64,000 nt of DNA. It comes from Pseudacidovorax sp. NFM-22. Its GTDB lineage: Bacteria; Pseudomonadota; Gammaproteobacteria; Burkholderiales; Burkholderiaceae_C. Shown one piece after another: positions 45,357 to 54,337 of the stretch; the first letter of the stretch is position 1; every line of letters starts with the position of its first letter. The notes under the pieces are model-generated. The model was not told the origin of the DNA. It did no database searches and saw only the letters and a list, made by a program, of their open reading frames with translations. A program made the position numbers and the translations under genes. The stretch is from the NCBI RefSeq assembly GCF_021401245.1, contig NZ_JACBFY010000002.1, positions 868,001-932,000 on the forward strand, written 5' to 3'.

Positions 45357-45833
45357 ATGGCCGGCATCCACATCACCGACATCGAGGCCGCCATCAACCA
45401 CTGGCGGCGACTGAAGCCCTCGCCCGACGGCATCAGCCTGGCACCCGAGGTGCGCGCGCTGGCCGAGGTCTATGCGCTGATGGTCTTCCACCGCGAAGAC
45501 GAGGCCGACGAGTTCGGCTTTCCGCCGAAGGCCTGGGCGGCGTGGACGGCCTGGTATGAGACCACCCCCGACACGCCGTGCATCGCCATCTGCTCGACCA
45601 GCCAGGGCGATGACGAATGCAAGGGTTGCGGACGCAGCTTCGACGAGGTGCAGCACTGGCCGGCCATGAGCCCGGCCGAGAAGCGGCAGACCTGGCGCCG
45701 CATCACCATGCAGGACACGGCGTGGCGCTTCAACCGCTATGCCGAACGTGCGCGCGAGGCGGATGCGCCTGCCGCAGACGAGCCGCCGCCCTCGGACCCT
45801 GCCGCGCCAGCGGGCGGCGATCCGACGCCCTGA
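45357..45833 (+). CDS. DUF3717-DUF1289 fusion protein
   Basis: A 158-residue cytoplasmic protein. Residues about 1-65 are DUF3717 (MAGIHITDIEAAINHWRRLKP). Residues about 78-122 are DUF1289, with CIAICSTSQGDDECKGCGRSFDEVQHWPAMSPAEKR, whose four cysteines probably bind a metal or Fe-S cluster. The C-terminus is a Pro/Ala-rich tail. Both families are small and uncharacterised. The gene is divergent from terC and followed after 18 bp by a zinc-ribbon protein that may share its transcript. Confidence 0.85.
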   Translation: MAGIHITDIEAAINHWRRLKPSPDGISLAPEVRALAEVYALMVFHREDEADEFGFPPKAWAAWTAWYETTPDTPCIAICSTSQGDDECKGCGRSFDEVQHWPAMSPAEKRQTWRRITMQDTAWRFNRYAERAREADAPAADEPPPSDPAAPAGGDPTP

Positions 45834-45851
45834 GCGGATCCCCGCACGCCC

Positions 45852-46157
45852 ATGCGCCGCCTGGCCCAGGCCCCCAATCTGGCATTGGCCACCCTGTGGG
45901 CCGATGCCCTCCGGGCACAGGGGCTGTCGGTGAGCGTGCAGCGCGAGTACTTGGGCGCCGCCGCAGGCCAGCTGCCGCCGGACCAGTGCCTGCCGGAGCT
46001 GTGGATCGAGCACGACGACGACCACAGCCGCGCCCTGCGCCTGCTGGGCGCGCTGCAGCGGCCACCGCAGCGCCAGTGGCACTGCCGTTGCGGCGAGTTC
46101 GTGGAGGGCGGGTTCGAGCAGTGCTGGAACTGCGGCGCGCCGATGCCGGGGCTCTGA
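45852..46157 (+). CDS. DUF2007-like protein with C-terminal zinc ribbon
   Basis: A 101-residue protein. The N-terminal part (LATLWADALRAQGLSVSVQREYLGAA, ELWIEHDDDHSRALRLLGAL) fits the DUF2007 ferredoxin-like fold of putative signal-transducing proteins. The C-terminus has a CRCG and CWNCG pair (WHCRCGEFVEGGFEQCWNCG), a zinc ribbon. Its job is unknown. It ends 47 bp before the convergent yaeQ gene. Confidence 0.78.
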   Translation: MRRLAQAPNLALATLWADALRAQGLSVSVQREYLGAAAGQLPPDQCLPELWIEHDDDHSRALRLLGALQRPPQRQWHCRCGEFVEGGFEQCWNCGAPMPGL

Positions 46158-46204
46158 GTGCGCTGCGGCTCTCAGAACCGAAGGCGCTGGAGCCGCGCGG
46201 GGAC

Positions 46205-46764
46205 CTACTTCAGCCTTTGCGGCTCGATGTCGACGGAGCGCTCACCATCGCCCAGCATCAGCACGCCTTCCTGCACCGTCGCCTGCAATTGCATGCTGCG
46301 CTGGGCCAGCCCGGCCAGTTGCTGGGACGCCGCGGTCGGAATGCGCCACACCTGCAGGTTCTGCGGCCGGGTCAGCTTGGTCTCGATGCCGCGCCACCAG
46401 ACCTCGGCGGAGCTGGCGAAGGCATACACAACCACCTGGTCGGCCTTGCCGCAGGCCTTGGTCACCGGCTTGTCCTCGGGCTGACCCACTTCGATCCACA
46501 GCCGCGTGCGGCCGGTGAAGTCGCGCAGCCAGACATCGGGCTCGTCCGGGTCGGACAGGCCGGCACCGAAAGCCAGCTGGCCGTCGCCGCCGCACATCGC
46601 CTGCAGCTGGTGCGCCTGCAGGGCCAGGGCCGCCAGGCGGATCATCATGCGCTCGTCGGTCTCGCTCGGGTGGCGGGCCAGGGTCAGCGCATGGTCGGCG
46701 TAGTAGCCGTGGTCGATGTCGGCCACGGCCAGGTTGGCCTTGAAGATGGTGGACTTGAGCGCCA

Positions 46765-46765
<1 letters not shown>
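46205..46765 (-). CDS. yaeQ: YaeQ family protein
   Basis: A 186-residue protein of the YaeQ family, which has a PD-(D/E)XK nuclease-like fold. Conserved parts are ALKSTIFKANLAVADIDHGYYADHALTLARHPSETDERMMIRLAA, DPDEPDVWLRDFTGRTRLWIEVGQPEDKPVTKAC and ADQVVVYAF. The precise function is not settled; a link to transcription elongation (RfaH suppression) was reported for the E. coli protein. Its ATG overlaps the purB stop by one base (TGATG), so the two are translationally coupled. Confidence 0.92.
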
Positions 46766-48219
<1,454 letters not shown>

Positions 48220-48274
48220 CTAGAATCCGCCGCGCCCCCGCCTCCCCTGGCCCACTTTCGAGGATCCTGCCTGC

Positions 48275-48889
48275 ATGAAACTCATCGGATCGACGTCCAG
48301 CCCCTACGTGCGTAAGGTGCGCGTCGTCATGGCCGAGAAGCGCCTGGACTACGAGTTCGTGCAGGAAGACGTGTGGGCCGACGACACCAGCATCGCCACC
48401 TCCAACCCCCTGGGCAAGGTGCCCTGCCTGGTGATGGACGGCGGCGACGCCATGTTCGACTCGCGCGTGATCGTCGAGTACCTCGACACCCTGTCGCCGG
48501 TGGGCAAGCTCATCCCCGGCTCCGGCCGGGAGCGCGCCGAGGTGAAGACCTGGGAAGCCCTGGCCGACGGCGTGATGGACGCCGGCGTGCTCTGGCGCAT
48601 GGAAGCCGTCTGGCCCAAGCGCGCCGACAGCGAGCGCAGCCAGGCCTGGATGGACCGCCAGCGCGGCAAGGTCGAGGCCGGCATCGCCGCCATGGCCAAG
48701 GGCCTGGGCGACAAGCCTTTCTGCAGCGGCATCCACCTGAGCCTCTCGGACATCGCGGTCGTTTGCGCCCTGGACTGGATCGGCTTCCGCTTTCCCGAGC
48801 TGGACTGGCGCACCGAACATCCTTTGCTGGCCCGCCTGTGCGACAAGCTCCACCAGCGACCGAGCATCAAGGACACCGCCCCCCGCTGA
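48275..48889 (+). CDS. Glutathione S-transferase family protein
   Basis: A 204-residue two-domain GST. The N-terminal thioredoxin-like domain shows KLIGSTSSPYVRKVRVVMAEKRLDYEFV, with the catalytic Ser in SSPYVRK, NPLGKVPCLVMDGG (cis-Pro) and DSRVIVEYLD (glutathione gamma-glutamyl site). The C-terminal domain is all-helical with LSLSDIAVVCALDWIGFRFPE. It is a beta/YibF-like soluble enzyme; substrate unknown. It is preceded by a 115-bp gap shared with purB. Confidence 0.92.
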   Translation: MKLIGSTSSPYVRKVRVVMAEKRLDYEFVQEDVWADDTSIATSNPLGKVPCLVMDGGDAMFDSRVIVEYLDTLSPVGKLIPGSGRERAEVKTWEALADGVMDAGVLWRMEAVWPKRADSERSQAWMDRQRGKVEAGIAAMAKGLGDKPFCSGIHLSLSDIAVVCALDWIGFRFPELDWRTEHPLLARLCDKLHQRPSIKDTAPR

Positions 48890-48920
48890 GCGCCGCGCGC
48901 CGGCGATACACCACCGGCAA

Positions 48921-48951
48921 ATAAAAAGGCGCGATGGAGAAATCGCGCCTT
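48921..48951 (-). terminator. Strong intrinsic terminator on the minus strand
   Basis: The perfect 10-bp stem AAGGCGCGAT/ATCGCGCCTT (48926-48935 with 48942-48951) has a five- to six-base loop. On the minus strand it is followed by TTTTTAT. It cannot serve the purB transcript, which starts 760 bp further along, so it marks the end of a transcript from 49.0-49.2 kb. On the plus strand it may also end the GST transcript, with a weaker T tract. Confidence 0.85.
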
Positions 48952-49104
48952 GAGGGGCAGCATCGCGGCGCGACAAGGCGCCGGTGCCAATTGTTAAAAA
49001 GATGCTGCGAGATATCCCGACACGAAGGAGGGAGGGAGGGAGGAGGAGAAGAGTCGCCTCGGGATGCTTCGACCGGCTCTGAATCCGGAAGACCTCGCAG
49101 CATC
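48921..49104 (-). ncRNA. Candidate structured small RNA with anti-Shine-Dalgarno loop
   Basis: On the minus strand GATGCTGCGAG (49104-49094) pairs perfectly with CTCGCAGCATC (49011-49001), followed by TTTTT. Inside it are a small CCGG hairpin (49088-49073) and a second 7-bp stem, ATCCCGA/TCGGGAT (49065-49059 with 49020-49014). That stem presents a 38-nt loop of CTCCTCCTCCCTCCCTCCCT type, repeating the anti-Shine-Dalgarno CCUCC. A strong terminator follows at 48921-48951. No protein gene on this strand would use that terminator. The region between the GST and ferritin-like genes (48890-49300) is otherwise empty. No promoter could be fixed. The idea of translation interference is inference. Confidence 0.5.
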
Positions 49105-49300
49105 GAAAACCGTTGAGCGCATGGTCCGCGCTCACCCTTTCTCGGAGCGTAGGCGGACTTCCATGGTTCCCGTGGGAGTCTGTAAATTTCCGTAAGCCCG
49201 TCTTCGCAGCACGGCGGAAGACCCCGCGGCGGCTCGGACAACGGCACCAATGCGCCCGGGTGACCGGGACAATGCAAGGCTCACCCACAGACCTTCGGAC

Positions 49301-50164
49301 ATGCTTTACCCCGATCTCTTCAAGCAGCTCGAATCGGTTCGCTGGGACATGGCGACCGACATCCCCTGGCAGGACTTCGACGGCGCGCGCCTTTCGGACG
49401 AACAGGCGCAGACCATCAAGATGAATGCCATCACCGAATGGGCCGCGCTGCCGGCGACCGAGATGTTCCTTCGGGACAACCGGCACGACAGCGACTTCAG
49501 CGCCTTCATGTCCATCTGGTTCTTCGAGGAGCAGAAGCATTCGCTGGTGCTGATGGAGTACCTGCGGCGCTTCCGCCCCGACTGCGTGCCCAGCGAGGAA
49601 GAACTCCACCAGGTGCGCTTCGACTTCGACCCCGCGCCGCCGCTGGAGACGCTGATGCTGCACTTCTGCGGCGAGATCCGGCTGAACCACTGGTACCGCC
49701 GCGCGGCCGAGTGGCACAGCGAGCCGGTCATCAAGCACATCTACACCACGCTCTCGCAGGACGAGGCGCGCCACGGCGGCGCCTACCTGCGCTACATGCG
49801 CCGTGCGCTCGAGAAGTGCGGCGACGAGGCCCGCGCGGCCTTCGCCAAGGTCGGCGTGCTGATGGCCAGCGCCCGCCGTACTGCCCAGGCGCTGCACCCC
49901 ACCAACCTGCACGTCAACAAGACCCTTTTCCCGCGCGACACGGTGCAAAGCCGCATGCCCGACCCGGACTGGCTGGAGCACTGGCTCGACCAGCAGATCC
50001 GCTTCGACGCCACGTGGGAAGGCAAGGTGGGCGAGCGGATCCTGCACAACCTGGGACTGCTGTTCAACCGCAGCTTCAAGACGGTGCAGGACCTGAATCG
50101 CTACCGCAAGGAGCTGACGAGCCGGCTCGGCTCGCCGGCCGGCGCCGCCCCGCAGGGCACCTGA
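49301..50164 (+). CDS. Ferritin-like diiron protein
   Basis: A 287-residue helical protein of the ferritin-like/acyl-ACP-desaturase superfamily. Diiron ligands can be suggested: Glu in ITEWAALPATEMF, the FEEQKHSLVLMEYLRRF motif (EE..H), Glu in GEIRLNHWY and DEARHGGAYLRYMRR (D/E-ARH). These repeat the ExxH pattern of two metal sites. The reaction could be desaturation or oxygenation; I cannot choose. The ATG at 49301 is taken, being where the recognisable sequence (LYPDLFKQLESVRWDM) begins; the frame is open for 51 more bases upstream. Confidence 0.78.
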   Translation: MLYPDLFKQLESVRWDMATDIPWQDFDGARLSDEQAQTIKMNAITEWAALPATEMFLRDNRHDSDFSAFMSIWFFEEQKHSLVLMEYLRRFRPDCVPSEEELHQVRFDFDPAPPLETLMLHFCGEIRLNHWYRRAAEWHSEPVIKHIYTTLSQDEARHGGAYLRYMRRALEKCGDEARAAFAKVGVLMASARRTAQALHPTNLHVNKTLFPRDTVQSRMPDPDWLEHWLDQQIRFDATWEGKVGERILHNLGLLFNRSFKTVQDLNRYRKELTSRLGSPAGAAPQGT

Positions 50165-50222
50165 GCCTCGCTCGGCCGCTGCGCCCGGATCGGCCCGAGG
50201 CGGAAGCCGCCGGGCCAGGCCT

Positions 50223-51467
50223 TCAGCGGCGTTCCACCGCGAAGGGCGACAGGCCCAGCGCACCGCGCAGGGGCCCGACCGCCGCCTGCGCGGCGTCGCG
50301 CGTGGCATAGGGGCCGACCTGCACCTTGTGCGCCCCCGCTTCTTCCACGATGCGCAGGCGGCCCGCCAGTTCGGGCTGGGAGGCGGCCACGCGCGCCAGC
50401 AGCGTCTGCGCCCCATCGCGTTCGCGGAAGGCACCGAGTTGCATCCATACGCCTGCAGCGATGGCTGACGAGGCGGACGCTGCCGCGCCTGCGGCGGACG
50501 GTGGCGATGCGCCAGCGGAGGCCGCCGAGCCAGGCAGCGTTGCGGCCGGTGCAGCCGGCGAGGCAGGCGCAGCCGCCGCGGGCGCCGGCACAGGCGCTGG
50601 CGTCATCGGCGCCAGGGGCGCGACTTCCATGTTGCGGAAACGCGGCGGCGGCTCGGCGGGCAGTGCCGCCGCGGGCGGAATGGCGGTGGCCGGCTCGGGC
50701 GCCGCTGACGCAGGCGCCGCATCGCTGGCCACGGACGTGGACGCCTGCGCCAGCCGCCAGACCGGCACGGGTGCGGACGCCGAAGGCGACGCCGCTGCAC
50801 CCGACGGCACGGCCGCGACCGGCTGCACCCAGGCGGCCGGCACGGGCACGGCCTCGGCCCGAGCCGGCGAGGCAGGCGATGCCGCCAGTTGCGTGTCCGA
50901 CGGCCGGCGCCAGGCGCCGGTGCGGATCGCCTCGTTGGTCAGCCGCTCGACCTCCACCGGCGCCACGCCGCGCAGCAGGTCCAGCCGCAGCGCCGCCGTG
51001 TAGCTCAGGTCGATGATGCGGTCGTCGCGGAAGGGGCCGCGGTCGTTCACCCGCACGATCACCTCGCGCCCATTGGCCGGGTTGCGCACCCGCGCGTAAC
51101 TGGGCAACGGCATGGTGCGATGGGCGGCCGTCATGGCATACATGTCGTAGGGCTCGCCGGTGGCGGTGGAGCGCGCATGGAAGCCCTGGCCGTACCACGA
51201 GGCCAGACCGCGCTCGACCAGCGGCCGGTCATCGGTGAGCGGCGTGTAGCTGCGGCCAGCGACGGTGTAGGGCCGGCTGGTCCCGCCCTCGGCGCGGATG
51301 GGCTCGACACGGGGCTCGGCATCGGGCGTCTGCGCCAGGCCCGCGGGTGGATTGCGGGGCGGGCCGTCGCGCGGCGCACTGGCGCATCCGGCCAGCACGG
51401 CGGCGGCGCAGGCCGCCGCCCAGGTCGCCCAGCGCAAGGGCATGCCGACGGGCGCGTGGCCGCGCAT
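50223..51467 (-). CDS. rlpA: Septal ring lytic transglycosylase RlpA with SPOR domain
   Basis: A 414-residue lipoprotein. The lipobox is AAVLAGC (Cys near residue 27). A double-psi beta-barrel follows (ERGLASWYGQGFHARSTATGEPYDMYAMTAAHRTMPLPSYARVRN ... VNDRGPF; catalytic Asp in NDRGPF), then a long Ala/Pro linker of about 150 residues and a SPOR domain (WMQLGAFRERDGAQTLLARV ... VQVGPY). RlpA cleaves denuded glycan at the septum. ATG 51467 has GAGG close by, made by the end of glnE, so translation is coupled to glnE; an ATG at 51443 is the alternative. Confidence 0.93.
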   Translation of the reverse strand: MRGHAPVGMPLRWATWAAACAAAVLAGCASAPRDGPPRNPPAGLAQTPDAEPRVEPIRAEGGTSRPYTVAGRSYTPLTDDRPLVERGLASWYGQGFHARSTATGEPYDMYAMTAAHRTMPLPSYARVRNPANGREVIVRVNDRGPFRDDRIIDLSYTAALRLDLLRGVAPVEVERLTNEAIRTGAWRRPSDTQLAASPASPARAEAVPVPAAWVQPVAAVPSGAAASPSASAPVPVWRLAQASTSVASDAAPASAAPEPATAIPPAAALPAEPPPRFRNMEVAPLAPMTPAPVPAPAAAAPASPAAPAATLPGSAASAGASPPSAAGAAASASSAIAAGVWMQLGAFRERDGAQTLLARVAASQPELAGRLRIVEEAGAHKVQVGPYATRDAAQAAVGPLRGALGLSPFAVERR

Positions 51468-51474
51468 GCCCGCC

Positions 51475-54210
51475 TCAGCCAAAGACCGCCTCCCACAGCG
51501 CCAGCATGGCGGCGCGCTCGCGGGCCGCCAGCTCGGGCGGCACCTGCGTGGGCGCCTCGTCCAGGCGCGCGCGATGCTGCAGGCGGCGGAGCTCGCGGTA
51601 GGCATCGCCGGCGGCATGGCCCACGCCCGCCGGCAGCAGGCCGGCGGCCTCGGCACGCTGAAGCAGCGCGATGTTGCCCACGTTGTCCAGCAACGCCGGC
51701 ACCTCGCCGGAATGGGCCAGCACCAGGTACTGCACGGCGAACTCGGCATCCACCATGCCGCCCGCGCTGTGCTTGACGTCGAAACGGCCGGCGCGCACCG
51801 GATGGGCCGCGCGCACCTTCTCGCGCATGGCCACGATCTCCTGGCGCAGCGCGGCGCGGTCACGCGGGGCGGCGATGACGGCGTGGCGCACCTCGTTGAA
51901 GCGCGCGCCGAGTTCGGCGCTGCCCAGCACATAGCGGGCGCGTGTCATGGCCTGGTGTTCCCAGGTCCAGGCGGTGTTGCTGCCGCGGCCGAGCTGGTAT
52001 TTCTCGTAGGCGTCGAAGGTGATGGTCAGCAGGCCCGAGTTGCCGTTGGGCCGCAGCGCTGTGTCGATCTCGAACAGGTCGCCTTCGCGCGTCTTGATGG
52101 TCAGCCAGTTGATGAGCTTGCGCACGTAGGCGGCGTAGACCTCAGGCGCCCGCTCGTCCTCGTCGTCGTAGACGAACACGATGTCCAGGTCGCTGCCGTA
52201 GCCCAGCTCCTTGCCGCCGAGCTTGCCGTAGCCGATGACGGCGAAGCGCGGCAGCTCGCGATGGCGGTTGCGCACATGCGGCCAGCACCAGCGCGCGGTG
52301 ATGGCCAGCACGGTGTCGGCCAGGGCGCTCAGGTCGTCGGCCACCTGCTCGACCGTCAGCCGGCCTTCGAGGTCGCGCGCCAGGATGCGAAAGACCTCGG
52401 CATGGTGGGCGCGGCGCAGCAGGTTCATCAGCGCCTCCTCGTCGGCCTCGCCGGTGCGCGAGAGCGAGCGGTGGCGCGCATCCAGTTCGCCCTCGAATTC
52501 CAGGGCCGAGAAGCGAGCGGCCAGCATGTCGGGGCTGGCGAGTTCGTCGATCACGCCGGGGTGCTGCAGCAGGTAGCGCGCCGGCCACTTGGCCGCGCCC
52601 AGCAGGCGCAGCAGGCGCTCGTGCACGCCGGGGCGCTCGACCAGCAGCGCCAGGTAGCTTTCGCGGCGCAGCAGCGGCTCGATCCAGTCGGCCCAGCGCA
52701 GGGCGGCGTCGACCGGATGGGCACAACGGTCGCCCGCGGTCGAGGCCTCGGCCTCCTCCAGCCAGCGGCCGGTGCGGATCACCAGTTGCCGCAGCCGCGC
52801 GCGGGCCTCGTCGCGCAGGGCGGCGATGCGCGGGTTGTCTGCCCAATGGCGCACGCGCTCGGCGAAGGGCGCGGGGAGGCTGGCCAGCAGTTCGCCCAGG
52901 TCCTGTGGCGCCGCACGCTGGCCGGCGCCGCCGCGCTGGCAGCTGCCGCCGCTGCAGCGCTTTTCGCCGCCGAGCAGGGTGTCGAATTCCTGCGCGACGA
53001 ACTCGCGGTAGGTGTCCAGCTTTTCGAGGAAGGCGCAGCAGTCCGGAAAGTCCAGCGTGGCGGAGATCCAGCGCAGGTCGTCGTCCGCCACGGGCAGCAT
53101 GTGGGTCTGCTGGTCGTCCAGGTACTGGATGCGGTGCTCCACCTGACGCAGGAAGCGGTAGGCGCGGTCCAGCTCGTCGGCGGTGGCCTGGGGCATGAGG
53201 CCGGCGCGCGCCAGGCGCTGCAGGGCGTCCAGCGTGGGCCGGGTGCGCAGCTCGGGAAATTGCCCGCCGCGCACCACCTGCAGCAGCTGGACGATGAATT
53301 CGATCTCGCGGATGCCGCCGCGCGAGAGCTTGACGTCGTTGGCCCGCTCGGGCCGGCCGGCGCTGCGGCGCATGGCCTGCTCGCGGATCTGGCGGTGCAG
53401 CGAACGCAGCGCGTCGAACACGCTGTAGTCCAGGTAGCGGCGGAAGACGAAGGGCAGCACCACGCCGCGCAGGGCCTGGGCGCTGCCCGATTCGATGGCG
53501 GCCGTCGGCGCCACCACGCGGCTCTTGAGCCAGGCGAAGCGCTCCCATTCGCGGCCCTGGACCTGGAAGTACTCCTCCAGCGCATCGAGCGAGACCACGC
53601 TGGGCCCCGAGTTGCCGTTGGGCCGCAGCGCCAGGTCGACGCGGAAGACGAAGCCGTGCTCGGTGGTGTCGCCCACCAGCTGGTAGATGCGCTTGACCGC
53701 GCGGCCGAAGTAATCCTGGTTGGCGATGCTGCCGCGGCCCTGGGCGTCGCCGGCGGTGTCGCCGTCCTGGTCGTACAGGTAGATGAGGTCGATGTCGCTG
53801 GAGACGTTGAGCTCGCGCGCGCCCAGCTTGCCCATGCCCACGATCCACAGCTGGGCCCGCTGGCCGTCGGCGGTGCGCGGCGCGCCGTGCACCATGTCGA
53901 GTTCGGCGCAGGCCTCGCGGCAGGCGGTGTCGAGCGCGAACTCGGCCAGCTCGGTGACGGCCTGCAGCACTTCCTCAAGGGGCGCGCGCTCATCGCAGTC
54001 GCGGGCGATCAGGCGCTCCATGACCAGCTGGCGCACGATGCGCAGCGCATCGCCCGTGGGCCGGCCGGCCGCGCGCAATGCGGCGAACGCGCTCTCCATA
54101 TGGAGGCGGCGGGGCGCCCCGGGGGGCAGCAGCGCCAGTTCGTCGGCGTAGCGCCGGCGCAGCCGCTGCACGAAACGAGAGCCCGATGAAAGCCCTCGCG
54201 AGGGCGGCAT
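51475..54210 (-). CDS. glnE: Bifunctional glutamine synthetase adenylyltransferase/deadenylase
   Basis: A 911-residue enzyme that adenylylates glutamine synthetase and removes the AMP again under PII control. The two nucleotidyltransferase domains are clear: the N-terminal GMGKLGARELNVSSDIDLIYLYD (adenylyl removase) and the C-terminal GYGKLGGKELGYGSDLDIVFVYDD (adenylylase), each followed by a GlnD-type helical domain (KLSRGGIREIEFIVQLLQ; DVKHSAGGMVDAEFAVQYLV). The start is uncertain. ATG 54210 (PPSRGLSSGSRFVQRL) gives the usual short N-terminus and leaves room for divergent promoters; ATG 54312 with a weak GGAA is possible. It acts with the PII system seen at 12 kb. Confidence 0.95.
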   Translation of the reverse strand: MPPSRGLSSGSRFVQRLRRRYADELALLPPGAPRRLHMESAFAALRAAGRPTGDALRIVRQLVMERLIARDCDERAPLEEVLQAVTELAEFALDTACREACAELDMVHGAPRTADGQRAQLWIVGMGKLGARELNVSSDIDLIYLYDQDGDTAGDAQGRGSIANQDYFGRAVKRIYQLVGDTTEHGFVFRVDLALRPNGNSGPSVVSLDALEEYFQVQGREWERFAWLKSRVVAPTAAIESGSAQALRGVVLPFVFRRYLDYSVFDALRSLHRQIREQAMRRSAGRPERANDVKLSRGGIREIEFIVQLLQVVRGGQFPELRTRPTLDALQRLARAGLMPQATADELDRAYRFLRQVEHRIQYLDDQQTHMLPVADDDLRWISATLDFPDCCAFLEKLDTYREFVAQEFDTLLGGEKRCSGGSCQRGGAGQRAAPQDLGELLASLPAPFAERVRHWADNPRIAALRDEARARLRQLVIRTGRWLEEAEASTAGDRCAHPVDAALRWADWIEPLLRRESYLALLVERPGVHERLLRLLGAAKWPARYLLQHPGVIDELASPDMLAARFSALEFEGELDARHRSLSRTGEADEEALMNLLRRAHHAEVFRILARDLEGRLTVEQVADDLSALADTVLAITARWCWPHVRNRHRELPRFAVIGYGKLGGKELGYGSDLDIVFVYDDEDERAPEVYAAYVRKLINWLTIKTREGDLFEIDTALRPNGNSGLLTITFDAYEKYQLGRGSNTAWTWEHQAMTRARYVLGSAELGARFNEVRHAVIAAPRDRAALRQEIVAMREKVRAAHPVRAGRFDVKHSAGGMVDAEFAVQYLVLAHSGEVPALLDNVGNIALLQRAEAAGLLPAGVGHAAGDAYRELRRLQHRARLDEAPTQVPPELAARERAAMLALWEAVFG

Positions 54211-54337
54211 GGCGGCCGACGAGACAGCCGACTGCGCATGCTCCGAAATCGGACGGTTTGAGGGGCCTTCTCCGCCGGCCGGCTCGGAACCGGGCCAGGG
54301 GCGGCCGGTCATAATTTCCGACACAGCGCGATCCTTC

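Noticed and set aside
49021-49050. The plus-strand GGAGGGAGGGAGGGAGGAGG tract as a ribosome-binding site or G-quadruplex for the ferritin-like gene
   Set aside because: It lies about 250 bases before the start codon with no short open frame using it, while the minus strand gives a closed stem and terminator. A G-quadruplex cannot be excluded.
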